This document shows positions 22,054-33,668 of a stretch of 64,000 nt of DNA, in pieces (the stretch's first letter is position 1; every line of letters begins with the position of its first letter). The DNA is from Neoarius graeffei (Eukaryota; Chordata; Actinopteri; Siluriformes; Ariidae). A model generated the notes under the pieces. That model saw only the letters and a program-made list of their open reading frames with translations, was not told the origin of the DNA and did no database searches. Location: NCBI RefSeq assembly GCF_027579695.1, contig NC_083577.1:30307198-30371197 (forward strand), written 5' to 3'. A program made the translations under genes and the position numbers.

Positions 22054-23107
22054 GACCCCTTCGCATGTTTGTAAACAAACCGACCGTTGCCAGGATGCGC
22101 GCGCAGCCTGGACCCAGAAACAATGGCGCTGCCCATAGACCGGCATTATGAGCTGTCAGATTATGCCAAACAATTGTCGTTACAAGATCGAGAATGCTAC
22201 ATAAATAAGTTAACTCTAACAAGTGGACATCGCCTACCGGATCTGCATTTAATTAAAGAGTGGACGGACGATGTTAGTAAGTTCCCTGGTATACAATGGC
22301 CAGATATATACTCGTACCTTATTGACAAGACTTCAGTGTACACCCACGAAAAACTTCGTGCCTACAAGTCTTTAGACGCATATGATTATGTTGTGTGGGC
22401 ATGTACAACTTGATTAACAATGGGCCATTCATATTCATTTTGTTTTAATCAAATTATGCCAGTGATGTGATGGCAATGTGGCTTTAGCTACAACAGCAAA
22501 TACCAACACTAAACAGCAATTTGCAGGAGGTAATGGCATGAAAGGAATGATAGTGTAAAGAGTGCAGCTAAGAGAAATCAGAGCTGCGTAAAAAGCGAGA
22601 GGCAGAGACCAGAAATGAAACTGAACGGGGCGGGAGCTAGGTTAGAGCAGTCAACATAAGTTGGCATTCTCCTACAAACAAAATTGCATGCAAAGCTAAG
22701 TTAACATGCTAACAATATTCATTACATTGTGTAACTATGACCCAGCTAATCAGACAAACGTTACCAAAGTATTTTGCTACATCAATAAACGAAGACTAGA
22801 AAGAATAAAAAAGAGAGATTTAATAAATAGCCTGATCTTACCTGTGATGAAGTGGGCGCTGCAAACCCGCGCATTTTTGATAGTGCTTTCATCCCAGTCT
22901 ACACGTTTGATGGCTTGAAGTCATAGACGTCGGCGATTTTTTTGGAATGGGTGAGATCCTGCTGGAATTCTGAACATTTTAACCCCATCACTGCTACGAT
23001 TCTGACACCCGACAACACAACAACTAGGCATTTCTGAGTCTTTTTTGGGTCCAGGCTGCGCGCGCAATTTCCGCTTACGTATGAATGACGTTTACTGTGA
23101 AGGGGTC
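22054..23107 (+). mobile_element. Element C: TA-flanked element with a related exon
   Basis: Flanked by TA (22,052-22,053 and 23,108-23,109). Ends read inward as GACCCCTTCGCATG and GACCCCTTCACAGT; both sides then carry GCGCGCGCAGCCTGGACCCA as a shared subterminal block. Length 1,054 bp. It shares terminal sequence with element A. Confidence 0.8.
22123..22413 (+). pseudogene. AYKSLDAY-type exon in element C, diverged
   Basis: ATG at 22,123 (MALPIDRHYELSDYAKQLS) followed by PDIYSYLIDKTSVYT and LRAYKSLDAYDYVV, then a stop. The order of motifs parallels the element B exon, with low identity, so the two exons are paralogous. The GWV part and splice donor are lost. 22,414-23,040 shows no further coding feature. 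Confidence 0.6.
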
Positions 23108-23665
23108 TATTCCACCGGCGGACTAAAGTTTTATAGGATTCCTAAAGGATCACACCCATTTCAGAGCAACAGACGGCAGCTGTGGCTGCAGGCGATTAAA
23201 CGTGTGGACCGGAATGAGGACATAATAAAAAATGCTCGTGTCTGTAGCGCCACTTTATATCAGGTAAGGTTATCTATCTACCGATTTTACTGGAAGCCTT
23301 GTTTACATTAGTGATTACCTGCATGGTGTAGAATAATCATCAAAAGCAGCTTAAGTTGTTGGATAAACTGATGTTAGCTTTGGCTAGTAGCACTAGTAGC
23401 ACTAACTTGCTATGCAGCTAAAGTTTTATAGACCATTCTTCTGTTTGTACACAAAGATCGGCTTAGAACAAACATTTGTGTTGCCTAGCAAGCTAATGGG
23501 CAAATCTAATAAAACTTTAGCTGCATAGCAAGTTAGTGCTACTAGCCAAAGCTAACGTCAGTTTATCCAACAACTTAAGCTGCTTTTGATGATTATTCTA
23601 CACCATGCAGGTAATCACTAATGTAAACAAGGCTTCCAGTAAAACCAGTAGATAGATAACCTTAC

Positions 23666-23859
23666 CTGATATAAAGTGGCGCTACAGACACGAGCATTTT
23701 TTATTTTGTCCTCATTCCAGTCCACACGTTTAATCGCCTGCAGCCACAGCCGCCGTCTGTTGCTCTGAAATGGGTGTGATCCTTTAGGAATCCTATAAAA
23801 CTTTAGTCCGCCGGTGGAATAGCGATTCGTACAACCGTATACATGCAACAACCAGCCAT
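23666..23859 (-). pseudogene. Inverted copy of the THAP exon
   Basis: Mirror copy of the exon at 20,789-23,263, with the same ATG (23,859), the FYRIPKG...NARVCSA run and the same donor at 23,666/23,665. A 2-bp insertion after the second codon block breaks the start. It shares the apparent one-base loss before CACTTTATATCAG with the plus-strand copy. Confidence 0.7.
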
Positions 23860-24389
23860 GTTGATGCTGAGAACAGTATATATCCACGTTTAAATGATTG
23901 ATAAGTGGGCTAGTCTGTCCCAGAATCAGTTGGGAAGCTTACTGCTTCTGTTGCCAGGGTGCGCGCACAGCCGTCTTTGTACACGTGATCTCATTTCGAA
24001 ACACAACGATTCTTTAGCATTTTATTTCACGAGCAGCATCACAAATGCTCCCATTTCTTCCCGAATTTTTTCAAGCACCCCTAAAGGCAGCACTGCTGCT
24101 GACTCCTCCCTCGACCTATGGTAAAGCGTCTTTACAACACGTGATTCAGTCAGTGGAGGAAGCCCGCCTGCAGTTGAGTGTGTGGAAACCAGTGTTGCCA
24201 GATTGGGCGGTTTTGAATTCTACTTTGCGGGCAAAAAATGGCTTGGGCTGGTTGACAAAAATTGGGCGGGTTTGACGTTAGCTTGGCGGGTTTTTATCAG
24301 ATGTTTATAAATATTTCGCACCATAGACCTAGTTTACCCAGTACCCCTTCGGTATTTTAAACAACCAAAATGGAGCATTGGCCTAAATT

Positions 24390-24751
24390 CATCTCATCTC
24401 ATTATCTGTAGCCGCTTTATCCTGTTCTGCAGGCAAGCTGGAGCCTATCCCAGCTGACTACGGGCGAAAGGCGGGGTACACCCTGGACAAGTCGCCAGGT
24501 CATCACAGGGCTGACACATAGACAACCATTCACACTCACATTCACACCTACGGTCAATTTAGAGTCACCAGTTAACCTAACCTGCATGTCTTTGGACTGT
24601 GGGGGAAACCGGAGCACCCAGAGAAAACCCATGCGGACACGAAGAGAACATGCAAACTCCACACAGAAAGGCCCTCGCCGGCCACGGGGCTCGAACCCGG
24701 ACCTTCTTGCTGTGAGGCGACAGCGCTAACCACTACACCACCGTGCCGCCT
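24390..24751 (-). mobile_element. tRNA-derived SINE
   Basis: Reverse orientation, from the CATCTCATCTC tail to the GGTGGTGTAGTGG head complement. Flanked by CCTAAATT (24,382-24,389 and 24,752-24,759). Confidence 0.9.
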
Positions 24752-24843
24752 CCTAAATTAATCATTAACAATAAACATTAATCTCATTAAATATTATTTA
24801 AAGCTGCCCTTCCACCAAAAACGTTTAATACTGGCACTTTTTG

Positions 24844-26221
24844 AAATACAGGTAGTCGTCGACTTACGACCGATCGACTTACGACCGTCTGGTTATGACT
24901 GGCAAGTGTTTCCCAGCTGAGCTAGCTGAGCATACGACAGTTTCCGCCCCAGCTTCCGGCAATAGGCTACAGTATTTGCTAGTAGGCTAGGCTACTTACC
25001 GTTATTAAACTACGCTCCGGCAGTCCTAGCTCTTGTTGCTTCTTTTTCAACCCCCGCTGTCGCTGATAGCTGTGTGAGAAGGCGGATACAATGGAACGGC
25101 ATACTCCTATGGCCCTGTCAGTCTTTTTCTTCTGGTCTGCCAGTGCATTTGTTACAGCAAGATTGAGGTTATGGCCGAAGCAGTTTAACCATGGACAATT
25201 CAGCAGCCTTACTGCAGCTATGACGTTGGCCCCATTATCTGTCGTAATTGCTGACACTTTTTCAACCCCACTCCTCAAGTGCCTCTTCGATAGCATCTCT
25301 CAAATTGTCTGTCGTGTGGTTTTTGGGGAAGAAGCTAGTTTGGAGGCATTTTGATTCTAGCTCCCAGTTTGCTGAGATGTAGTGACACGTCAGTGACATG
25401 TAAGGGGGTCATGTCTTTCGAGGGCCACATATCGGTTGTTAATGTGTAGTGACTTGCTCCCAACACTGACACTTTTACTTCCTCACGCACTTGTCTGTAG
25501 AGGTCTGGTATTGCAGTTTGGGAAAAGTATTTTCTTCCAGGCAACTCATATTGAGGGTCAAACGTTTTCACCATCTGAGGAAAAGACTTTTTCTCTACTA
25601 TGTGAAAGGACAAAATACCTTCTGCTATGTATTTGCTAATCGATTTAGTGCAGTCCTTCCACCTCAGACTGTCCTTTTTGTACTTTGTTGCCTTCGCAAA
25701 AGATCCAGCGACTGTTGGTTGGTTGATCTGCTTCGGAGTTCACTTCACTGTCTGGTATGTTGCAGGATGGTATACTTTGAGGTGAGAGTGCAAATTCGAC
25801 GTGTTGCCGTCTCTAGCACAGACTTTCTTATAACATATAGCACATATAGCTTCGGTGGAATTGGCCGGCTCACCTTTATCATTTGGCAGAAAACCAAAAT
25901 GCTCCCAGACAATGGCCGAGGCATTGGCCTTTTTGACTAATTCCACACCGCCATCATTTACAGTCGCTATCCTCACGCACTGACTGGGCCAACTGTCGCT
26001 GCTGCCTGTTGACCAAAGATTCTAGAGTCTTTGGCAGTTTGTGGGTCAACAGCATCTAGTGGCCTGCGCGCGCTGTACCAGAGACGGTTGTACTGTAATA
26101 AAATGACATTGCAGTCGTTTCGAGTAAGTTGGATAAAAATACAAATATATTTATTTGACGGTATGAAAAATATCGCCGGTATTTTGTCGTACACGATATT
26201 TTCACCATACCGCCCAAGCCT
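24844..26221 (-). mobile_element. Ac/ZBED-type hAT relic
   Basis: The right end read inward starts TTAGGCTTGGGCGGTATGG, a terminal sequence common in fish hAT elements. A minus-strand transposase follows. The left end, CAGGTAGTCGTCGACTTACG, looks like the end of a different element, so the 3' half is lost or replaced. Confidence 0.6.
24979..25976 (-). pseudogene. ZBED-type hAT transposase, N-terminal two thirds, frameshifted
   Basis: Three minus-strand open pieces in order: 25,976-25,740 with a BED zinc finger (ICAICYKKV...LHSHLKVYHP), 25,613-25,335 with the FDPQYELPGRKYFS and TTDMWPS segments, and 25,296-24,979 with TTDNGANVIAA and NCFGHNLNLAV of the catalytic core. The Asp in TDMW and in TDNGAN correspond to the first two catalytic residues. 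The C-terminal dimerisation domain is absent. Confidence 0.8.
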
Positions 26222-26229
26222 AATTGGCG

Positions 26230-26760
26230 TGTCGGAACTTTCAAGCTGTAATCCATAATTTCCTGAGTCTGTTACGTGACAACGGTTTTTCGAAGTACTC
26301 CTGAGCCCATGTGGCTGTATTTGTTATATTAGCATGACAGTTTCCCAGTCAGTGCCGTCTGAGGGCTCGAAGGTCATTCAGCAGTGGTTTCCGACCTCGC
26401 CCTTTATGCACTGTGATGTCTCCGAATTCCCTCAAACTTTTCAAAATGTTATGTACTGTTGTTTTTGAAAAAGCTAAATTCTCTGTAATCTTGCATTGAG
26501 ACTTTTTTTTTTTTTTAATAACTAGCAATTCTGTCACAAATTTTGCCACAACCCATCCTTGCTTGCAAAGACTGAGCTTTTGGTGCTGCTCCTTTTATAC
26601 CCAATCATGTTACCCATTAAGCTCCTTATTGTGAAATCTTCCAAAATGGTGTTATTTGAATATCCTATAAACTTTTCAGTCTTATTTTGCCTCCATCCCA
26701 ACTTTTTTTTAATGTGTTGCAGGCATCAAATTCGAACTTCATTTATATTTACAAAATACA
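26230..26760 (-). mobile_element. Tc1/mariner-type relic (left duplicate)
   Basis: Minus-strand open stretch 26,549-26,349 encodes a helix-turn-helix and GRPR-like region (SKTTVHNILKSLREFGDITV...GRGRKPLL), the DNA-binding half of a Tc1-family transposase. The DDE domain is absent. The same relic lies at 52,160-52,718. Confidence 0.72.
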
Positions 26761-29032
26761 ATTAAGTTTGTCAGTAAAACTATTGAAAATATTTTTTGTG
26801 CTTTTGTCAGTTAAATAAAGATGCACGTGAATTAACAAATCAGATTTTTTTTTATTGCATTTTGGAAAATATCCCTACTTTTCTGGAAACAAAGTTTGTA
26901 TTTTTTTTTTTAAATGTGAAAAATGTTGCAACTGACCCCCTTCTATAAAATGGTTAATGCAACAAAATATCAGACAATATTATACAAATATGATGAATAT
27001 CATTTGCCATTCAATATTGGTAAATGTTTTCCATTTATGATCATCAACATCTTGTATCAGTTGTAGCACTACAGGATTTGCATCAACTGTGTTATGTAGA
27101 GTAAATATTATTAAAAACTATAAACTCACTCAGTACAGTATGTGACTATTTGCCATTGCGCTGTTTCCTGTGGGTGTCTTCCTTATTCAGGTCTGAGGAT
27201 AAGGTGCAGTATCATTTGCTGTTTATAAGAGCTTATAACTCTTCTGACTGAGATCCAGTTCATCCCACTGATGATTAGAGCATTCTGGGTCTTGTGTCTG
27301 AAACTGCAAGATCGACTTTAAATGATTCCAGAAGTGAAACATTATTTTCAGTTCAGAAGAGTGAAATTCATCACTGGATAAATTTGCACCAAAATTACAG
27401 TTAATGCTCAGTGCTTAAACATAAGTAAGTGCCGTGTGCTGTTTCTGATGTAACTGAGGAGTGTAACAGGTCATAATGTGTCTCTCGAAAACTCCTCCTA
27501 TTAAGGAAGTGCCAAGTGTGACATGACTGAAGTCCTTCATTAACAGCCTGCAGTGTTCTGCTCTGGTGAGTTGAGATTTATTCTCAGTTTATGGAGAAAT
27601 CCGAGTCTCATTTTCAGCACAGTGAAAGGAAGTGATGATTAACTGAACCTACAAAGTCATCTATTTAGCTTTACAGAATCCTGAAATCAGGGTGTGATTA
27701 CTTTTCACAGAAGTGAAACTCTGAGCATTCGGACAAGAGAGAACAACAGCGTCAGCAAACAAAATGGCTTCTAAGTTTTCAGAGGAGGATTTCTCCTGTC
27801 CTGTGTGCTGTGAAATCTTCAAGGATCCTGTTCTTCTGCACTGCAGTCACAGTGTGTGTAAAGTGTGTTTGCAGCAGTTCTGGGAGACCAAAGGATCCAG
27901 AGAATGTCCTGTTTGTAGGAGGAAGTCATCTATGGAGTCTCCTCCCATAAACCTGGCCTTAAAGAACCTGTGTGAGACTTTCTTACAGGAGAGAAGTCAG
28001 AGATCTTCATCAGGGTCTGAAACAGTCTGCAGTCTGCACAGTGAGAAACTCAAACTCTTCTGTCTGGATCATCAACAGCCGGTGTGTGTGGTGTGTCGAG
28101 ATTCAAGAAAACACACCAACCACAAATTCTGCCCCATTGATGAGGCAGTAACAGACTGTAAGGTAAATAAAATGGACATATGAACTCATGGGTCACGTGA
28201 ACAAATGCTGTTGTTCATAATTATGACAATTACTTTGTAATCAATTTAGTTCATCTGAGTTCAAATAATATCAAAAACACAGAGACTCCATGCAGCGTGT
28301 TAATTTATTTCAGGAGAAGCTCAAAACTGCACTGAAACCCCTACAGGAGAAACTGAAGATACTTAGACTGTAAATGGAAATGGAGTCAGACTGCAGAACA
28401 TATAAAGGTTAGAATCAATAACATGGGTTTGATATTATAATTGTATTTTGTTTCATTGCATAATCAGTTATGTTTCATTTGATTTTCTCTTCACTGCAGA
28501 TTCAGGCCCAACACACAGAGCGTCAGATTAAGGAGGAGTTTGAGAAGCTTCACCAGTTTCTACGAGATGAAGAGGCAGTCAGGATCACTGCACTGAGAGA
28601 GGAAGAGGAGCAGAAGAGTCAGATGATGAAGGAGAAGATTGAGAAGCTGAGCAAAGATATATTATCTCTTTCAGGCAAAATCAAAGCCATAAAAGTGAAG
28701 ATGAGAACTGAAGACGTTTCATTGCTACAAGTGAGGGTCATTTAGTCAGTATTTATACTGTGAGAAAATAAAACTTCTTTCCATCATCAGAAATGTCACA
28801 TTTCATTGGTGAAAAAATGTAAATCATATCCATGGATTAAAGTTTTCCGTCGCTATGACGGATTTCCGTCAACTGAGAGCGCTAAAGGTCAATAATGAGA
28901 GTGATGCAGATCCAAGGAAGAAAAAAAAGGGGGGGGGGGGGTAGGCCCATAGGTCTGACACTGATGTGATTTAGAACTTCACCAAGCTGCTGTGATTGCC
29001 TGTTGTTGAACCCTTTCTTGTGCTATGAGTAT

Positions 29033-29405
29033 ATCTCATCTCATTATCTCTAGCCGCTTTATCCTTCTACAGGGTCGCAGGCAAGCTGGAGCCTATCCCA
29101 GCTGACTACGGGCGAAAGGCAGGGTACACCCTGGACAAGTCGCCAGGTCATCACAGGGCTGACACATAGACACAGACAACCATTCACACTCACATTCACA
29201 CCTACGGTCAATTTAGAGTCACCAGTTAACCTAACCTGCATGTCTTTGGACTGTGGGGGAAACCGGAGCACCCGGAGGAAACCCACGCGGACACGGGGAG
29301 AACATGCAAACTCCACACAGAAAGGCCCTCGCCGGCCACGGGGCTCGAACCCGGACCTTCTTGCTGTGAGGCGACAGCGCTAACCACTACACCACCGTGC
29401 CGCCC
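29033..29405 (-). mobile_element. tRNA-derived SINE
   Basis: Reverse orientation, full length, flanked by GCTATGAGTAT (29,022-29,032 and 29,406-29,416). Confidence 0.92.
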
Positions 29406-30609
29406 GCTATGAGTATATGTAAAGGAATAAGTTGTTGCGCTATATAGGCGCAAATAAATAAATAAATACAGCCTACGCTACTGTCTAGTCCCAGTGAGCC
29501 TAGGCGTAGGCAGCGAACCGCGGTGCTCGGCTTGAGTTTCGTTTCTATCGGCAGCTCCAGCCCGACTTTGCACGCTCGTAACTCGGCCATGGGAGGTCCC
29601 AGCCTCCCCAAACTTGGCAGCCAGCGACCTCTGCCCTCTCCCCAACGAACCAGCGCTGCCAGGGCGGGCCAGCCCCGCGCCTCGGGATGCGATTCAACCC
29701 GAGGCGAGCCACGGCGCGCCGCATCAGTTTCCTTTTAACGGCGGCTCCACTGATGAAACAATTTGGCTGTCCTACTACTAGGCAACTACTTGCCTACTAC
29801 TAATACTGGGCCTATTGTAGTAGTAATAATAATAATGATGATATTTGCCTCTTGAAAGGTGATCAGGTAAAAAATCTAAACAGCCCTATTGAAGCCGCAG
29901 CAAGACCTATGCTATTAAGCCTTTTGTAGGTTAAACAGGCTTCGGCAGACAACGTTCTGGAAAGGCTGTATTTTTCTTTGGTTTGATTAACCTACGATTT
30001 AATCTTTAAACATTATGGTTTCAGCAGTTTGCTTAAACATTGGAGGCTGCAGAGTCGGGCTGCAAGATTTCCCGACACTTGTTTAAGATGCCAAACTTCA
30101 TAGTAAGGAGAAAATAATTCCACAGTATTTAGTGCCTCGTCAGTCTCAAAAATTAATAGTGAAGGACCAACGCGAATTAAGTCCCAAAAAAAATCTCGTA
30201 GGCCTATATTTTACATTTTCAAAAAAGTCTGGAATTGGAAGTCGGTCAGTGGAGTGTAATGAAGTGTCTCATTCACTAAGCACAAAAGGTCAGAAAACAG
30301 TGGAAGCCAATACTCCGAAGCTCAAAATTCAGGAAAGTGGCTCCGGTGTCGCAAGTGCACAAGAACAGTTATTTGAAAGTTAACCTAATGAATTTGTGCG
30401 TGCGCGTGCGATTTCATGAAGAACCGGGACAATTGGCATTCGGTGAAAGATTCACACCTATGACTCATTATATTCGTGCGCGCCCTCTCGCCCACTGTTG
30501 CTTCGTTTTCCCGATTTACACGAGTGTCTGAAGATGGAGTTTTCAGAAATCTCCACTCTGCCCCGAGTTTGCGAAAGTAGCTGTTTTCAGTGACTGAAAC
30601 CTCCGTATA

Positions 30610-31908
30610 CAGTACCAGTCAAAAGTTTGGAAACACCTTCAAATTCGATGCTTTTATTTTTAAATTTTTTTTCCAACATTGTAAATGAATACTGAAGTCA
30701 TCCAGACTATGCAGCAACATGTAAGGAATCATTTAGTAAACTTTTTAAAATGTTAATCAAACCAAAATATGTTTTAGATTCTTAAAGTAGGCACCTTTTG
30801 CTTCGATTACAGCTTTGCACACTCTTGACATTCTCTCAATCAGCTTCATGAGGTAATCACTCGAAATGGTTTTCCAACAGTCTTGAAGGAGTTCCCAGAG
30901 GTGCTGAGCACTCGTTGGCTGCTTTGCCTTCACTCTGCCGTCCAACTCATCCCAAACTTTTTCGGACTGACTGACCTTCATTTCTTAAAGTAATGATGGA
31001 CTGTCGTTTTTCTTTACTTAGTTGAGTAGTTCTTGGCATGGATTAGAGCAGTACTCAAATAGGGCCATTCACTGTATACCAACTCTACCTCTTCACAACA
31101 CAACTGATGGTCTCAAACACATTAAGGCCCTGTCCACACGGCAACGGATTCAGGTGAATCCGATAAAATTTTTTATCGTTTCGGCCTGGCGTCCACACGG
31201 CACCGGTGTTTTGGGTGCCCCAAAACGATATTTTTTGAGAACGGTTTCCAGAGTGGAAAAATCTGGCAACGGCGCCGTTGCGAAGTCGTCTGGATGAGTA
31301 GAACGGATTTGTTTACAATGACGTCACAACCACATGACTAGAACAAGCAGCACGCCGGGTAGAAGAAGGGGTTTATGCGCATGCGTCCTACTTCTTCTAT
31401 TGTTCTGGTGTCTCCGATGGGACCGTCTTACAGCGCACGTAGAGGTGTGGCATGTGTATTGCATCGTTTTCAGCAAGCGTTGCGTTGCCATATGTACCTG
31501 ATATTTTACTGATCCGTTGCCCATGTGGACGCGATATTTTTTTTACCCGCTAAAAAAAAATCTCGTTGTCGTGTGGATGTAGCCTAAGAGGTCAAGAAAT
31601 TCAAGAAATTAACTCTTGACAAGGCACAGGTGTAAACTGAAAGCCATTCCAGGTGACTACCTCATAAAGCTGACTGAGAAAATGCCAAGATGTGCAAAGC
31701 TGCCACCTAAGCAAAAGGTGCCTTCTTTGAAGAGTCTAAAATATAAAACATATTCTGGTTTGATTAACACTCTTTTTGTTTACCAAATAATTCCATATAC
31801 ATTTCTTCATAATGTCGATGACTTTAGTATTAATCTACAATTCAGAAAATTTTAAAATAATGAAAAACCACTGAATTAGAGGCGTTTCCAAACTTTTGAC
31901 TGGTACTG
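30610..31908. mobile_element. Tc1-type palindromic element
   Basis: Flanked by TA with ends CAGTACCAGTCAAAAGTTTG and its complement. Both ends carry the C-terminal part of a Tc1 transposase in opposite directions: minus strand at 30,981-30,760 (VWDELDGRVKAKQPTSAQHL) and plus strand at about 31,614-31,760. It is therefore a head-to-head element made of two transposase 3' ends, with a MITE in the middle. Confidence 0.85.
31126..31584. mobile_element. Harbinger-like MITE inside the Tc1-type element
   Basis: Ends GGCCCTGTCCACACGGCAAC and GGCTACATCCACACGACAAC (read inward), flanked by TAA (31,123-31,125 and 31,585-31,587). Non-coding, 459 bp. The superfamily is inferred from the 3-bp TWA duplication. 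Confidence 0.65.
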
Positions 31909-33347
31909 TAGGTGTGAATGAGAGGTGCAACCGAATAAATAAATATGCGTCTTTTTTATCTGGCTACATGTAGGCTATCACTGCGCAAAGCCTCTAATGT
32001 TGAAATGGTAGTAATATTTGTTAAAATAATAGTAGGCTAATTTCCACATTAATTGGTAAAATGGCACAAGGGATGTGATGGGGGGGGGATGGCCGTTTTA
32101 TAAGGGGGATGATTTGAGATTTTTATTTCAGAAGGGGGATGCCTCCCCCCACATCCCCCCCTCAACTCGAGTACTGCGTATAAGGCCATATTTCACCTGA
32201 CATAGGCCCTTCGATTTCCATCACTAGAGCGCGTCAAATTACTTTCGGTTTTGCCAGCATGGACGCGCTTCTTTTAAATGAAGGCACAGATGTGTCAGAC
32301 ATCGACAAAACGGTAAAAAATAAGTGGAGATGGGCTTGGCAAAATGAAATGGGCGATAATGGCAAGCTCCTGCTGCTGTGCCAAGGAAAAAGAAACAAAA
32401 ACAGGCATCAGGTGTTGCCAAACTAGATGCCTTGGCTTCACTGCGAAGAAGCAGAAAAAGTGAACTTTCACTTTACTTTTCTTGCTTCCTGGCTTTATTT
32501 CAACAGATTTTCTTATTTTTCTTTCTGTTCCACTCTTTTGAAAGCATGGTTCTAGTTCGACTGCACTTGCACTTTTCTCTGAACCACTGCTGTGCATTAC
32601 TAAAGTATTGTTGAAATAAATTTGCACTTTGCGCTGAAAACTTGATTTTTCATCATTTATAGCCAGTAATGACCATGGTAAAGTCTTGCCTTAGCTTTAG
32701 TCATTGTTAAAATTATGTAAATGTACTATAAGTAGGGGCCGAGGGGATAATGGACAACACGGCGTTTAAAATTTGACGCATTGCTGACGTGGTAGGGGCC
32801 AACGACATGGAGCTTTTTTTTTTTCTCAGTCAGATGATTTTTTTTTTTTTTGCTTTAATCCATGCATATCCACTGATGTTTGCTTTGTTGTTTTACAGAA
32901 CTACAAGGCCACAGTGAAAAGGTGAGTGATGTGCTCCCTGTCTCTCTCCATTCTCTGTGTTTCTGAATCCAAACCCACAGCAACACTGACTCCTGAATGT
33001 TTTTGCAGAGCCCAGAGCACACTGCAGCATCCAGAGGAGCTTTCAGGAGCACTGATCCATGTGGCAAAACATCTGGCCAACCTGCAGTTCAGAGTCTGGG
33101 AGAAGATGCAGTACACCGTCCAATACGGTAAGACAATGACTTAGGTTTGGTATTAACATTGGTGGGGACATAAACCCAATGCCAACCCCCAGTGGCGCCA
33201 ACTTCAGGTCAACATTATAGAGTCGCAATATTTTGCTCTGTTGTGTTCCACCAAAAGAGTATCCATCATCTCTCCAAAGTCCAGAGTTTTAAAATTTGAA
33301 GTTCAGAACTGTAATAATTCATGAATAATAATAATATGCAGTTCATT

Positions 33348-33668
33348 GGGCAGCATGGTGGTGTAGTGGTTAGCACTGTCACTTCACAGCAAGAAGGTCC
33401 TGGGTTCAAGTCCAGCGGGGGCCTTTGTGTGTGGAGTTTGCACGTTCTTCCCATGTCTGTGTGGGTTTCCTCTGGGTGCTCCGGATTCCCCCACAATCCA
33501 AAGACATGCAGGTTAGGCTAATTGGTGGCTCTAAATTGATTATAGGTGTGAATGGTTGTCTGTGTCAGCCCTGTGATGACCTGGCGACTTGTCCAGGGTG
33601 TACCCCGCCTCTCACCCATAGTCAGCTGGGATAGGCTCCAGCTTGCCTGTGACCTTGTAGAACAGGAT
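33348..33668 (+). mobile_element. tRNA-derived SINE shared by both duplicates
   Basis: Starts GGGCAGCATGGTGGTGTAGT and ends within CTTGTAGAACAGGATCA. Its counterpart at 55,866-56,159 lies at the same intronic place, so it predates the duplication. Only the right copy keeps a GGAT tail. Confidence 0.85.

Larger units (their letters stand above)
20789..23263 (+). pseudogene. THAP zinc-finger exon, split by elements B and C
   Basis: ATG at 20,789 (MAGCCVYGCTNRY), interrupted at 20,826 and resumed at 23,110 (STGGLKFYRIPKG...NARVCSA), ending at TATCAG|GTAAGG (23,263). The CxxxxC start, FYRIP and ARVCSA blocks match the C2CH THAP DNA-binding fold. The final CxxH/F is lost because the reading frame appears to miss one C before CACTTTATATCAG. 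THAP domains occur in P-element and Kolobok-type transposases and in host factors. Confidence 0.75.
20647..23965 (+). mobile_element. Element A: palindromic TIR element carrying a THAP exon
   Basis: Starts after TA with GACCCTTTTTCAGCG. Its arm 20,690-20,826 is inverted at 23,817-23,957, and its central arms (about 23,110-23,430 and 23,510-23,816) form a second near-perfect inverted repeat around 23,470. Both arms carry the same THAP exon. At the TA inside this exon (20,825-20,826) elements B and C are inserted side by side. The right terminus is degraded. The first bases and the GCGCGCGCAGCCTGG block resemble element C. Confidence 0.7.
19270..24830. repeat. Long-range inverted repeat, arms 19.27-19.72 and 24.19-24.83 kb
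   Basis: The sequence around AATTTAGGCCAATGCTCGAG to CTAGGTCTATG (about 19,325-19,392) is inverted at 24,330-24,389. The sequence from TGCAAAATATTTACAAACAT to AATCTGGCAACACTG (19,590-19,700) is inverted at about 24,190-24,325. Extra material (about 19,393-19,588) sits in the left arm and a SINE in the right arm. It brackets the nested elements described below. 19,066-19,270 is AT-rich without features. Confidence 0.75.
28831..32864. mobile_element. 4.0-kb insertion in TRIM intron 3, composite
   Basis: Absent from the right paralog, whose empty site reads ATGATATCCACTG near 55,380. Ends read inward as CATGGATTAAAG on both sides, flanked by CATATC (28,825-28,830 and 32,865-32,870). Inside are a SINE, a Tc1-type palindromic element and a plus-strand fragment (32,259-32,400, RWAWQNE) that resembles the zinc-finger exon at 9,061. 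Superfamily not recognised. G and T homopolymers lie at 28,929-28,941 and 32,814-32,851. 29,410-30,600 and 31,910-32,250 contain no gene I can support. Confidence 0.75.

Noticed and set aside
29059-29453. Open frames of 75-150 codons within SINE copies (also 33,321, 45,052, 48,986, 52,726)
   Set aside because: They recur because the SINE body lacks stops in some frames; the sequence is tRNA-derived with target duplications and has no coding role.
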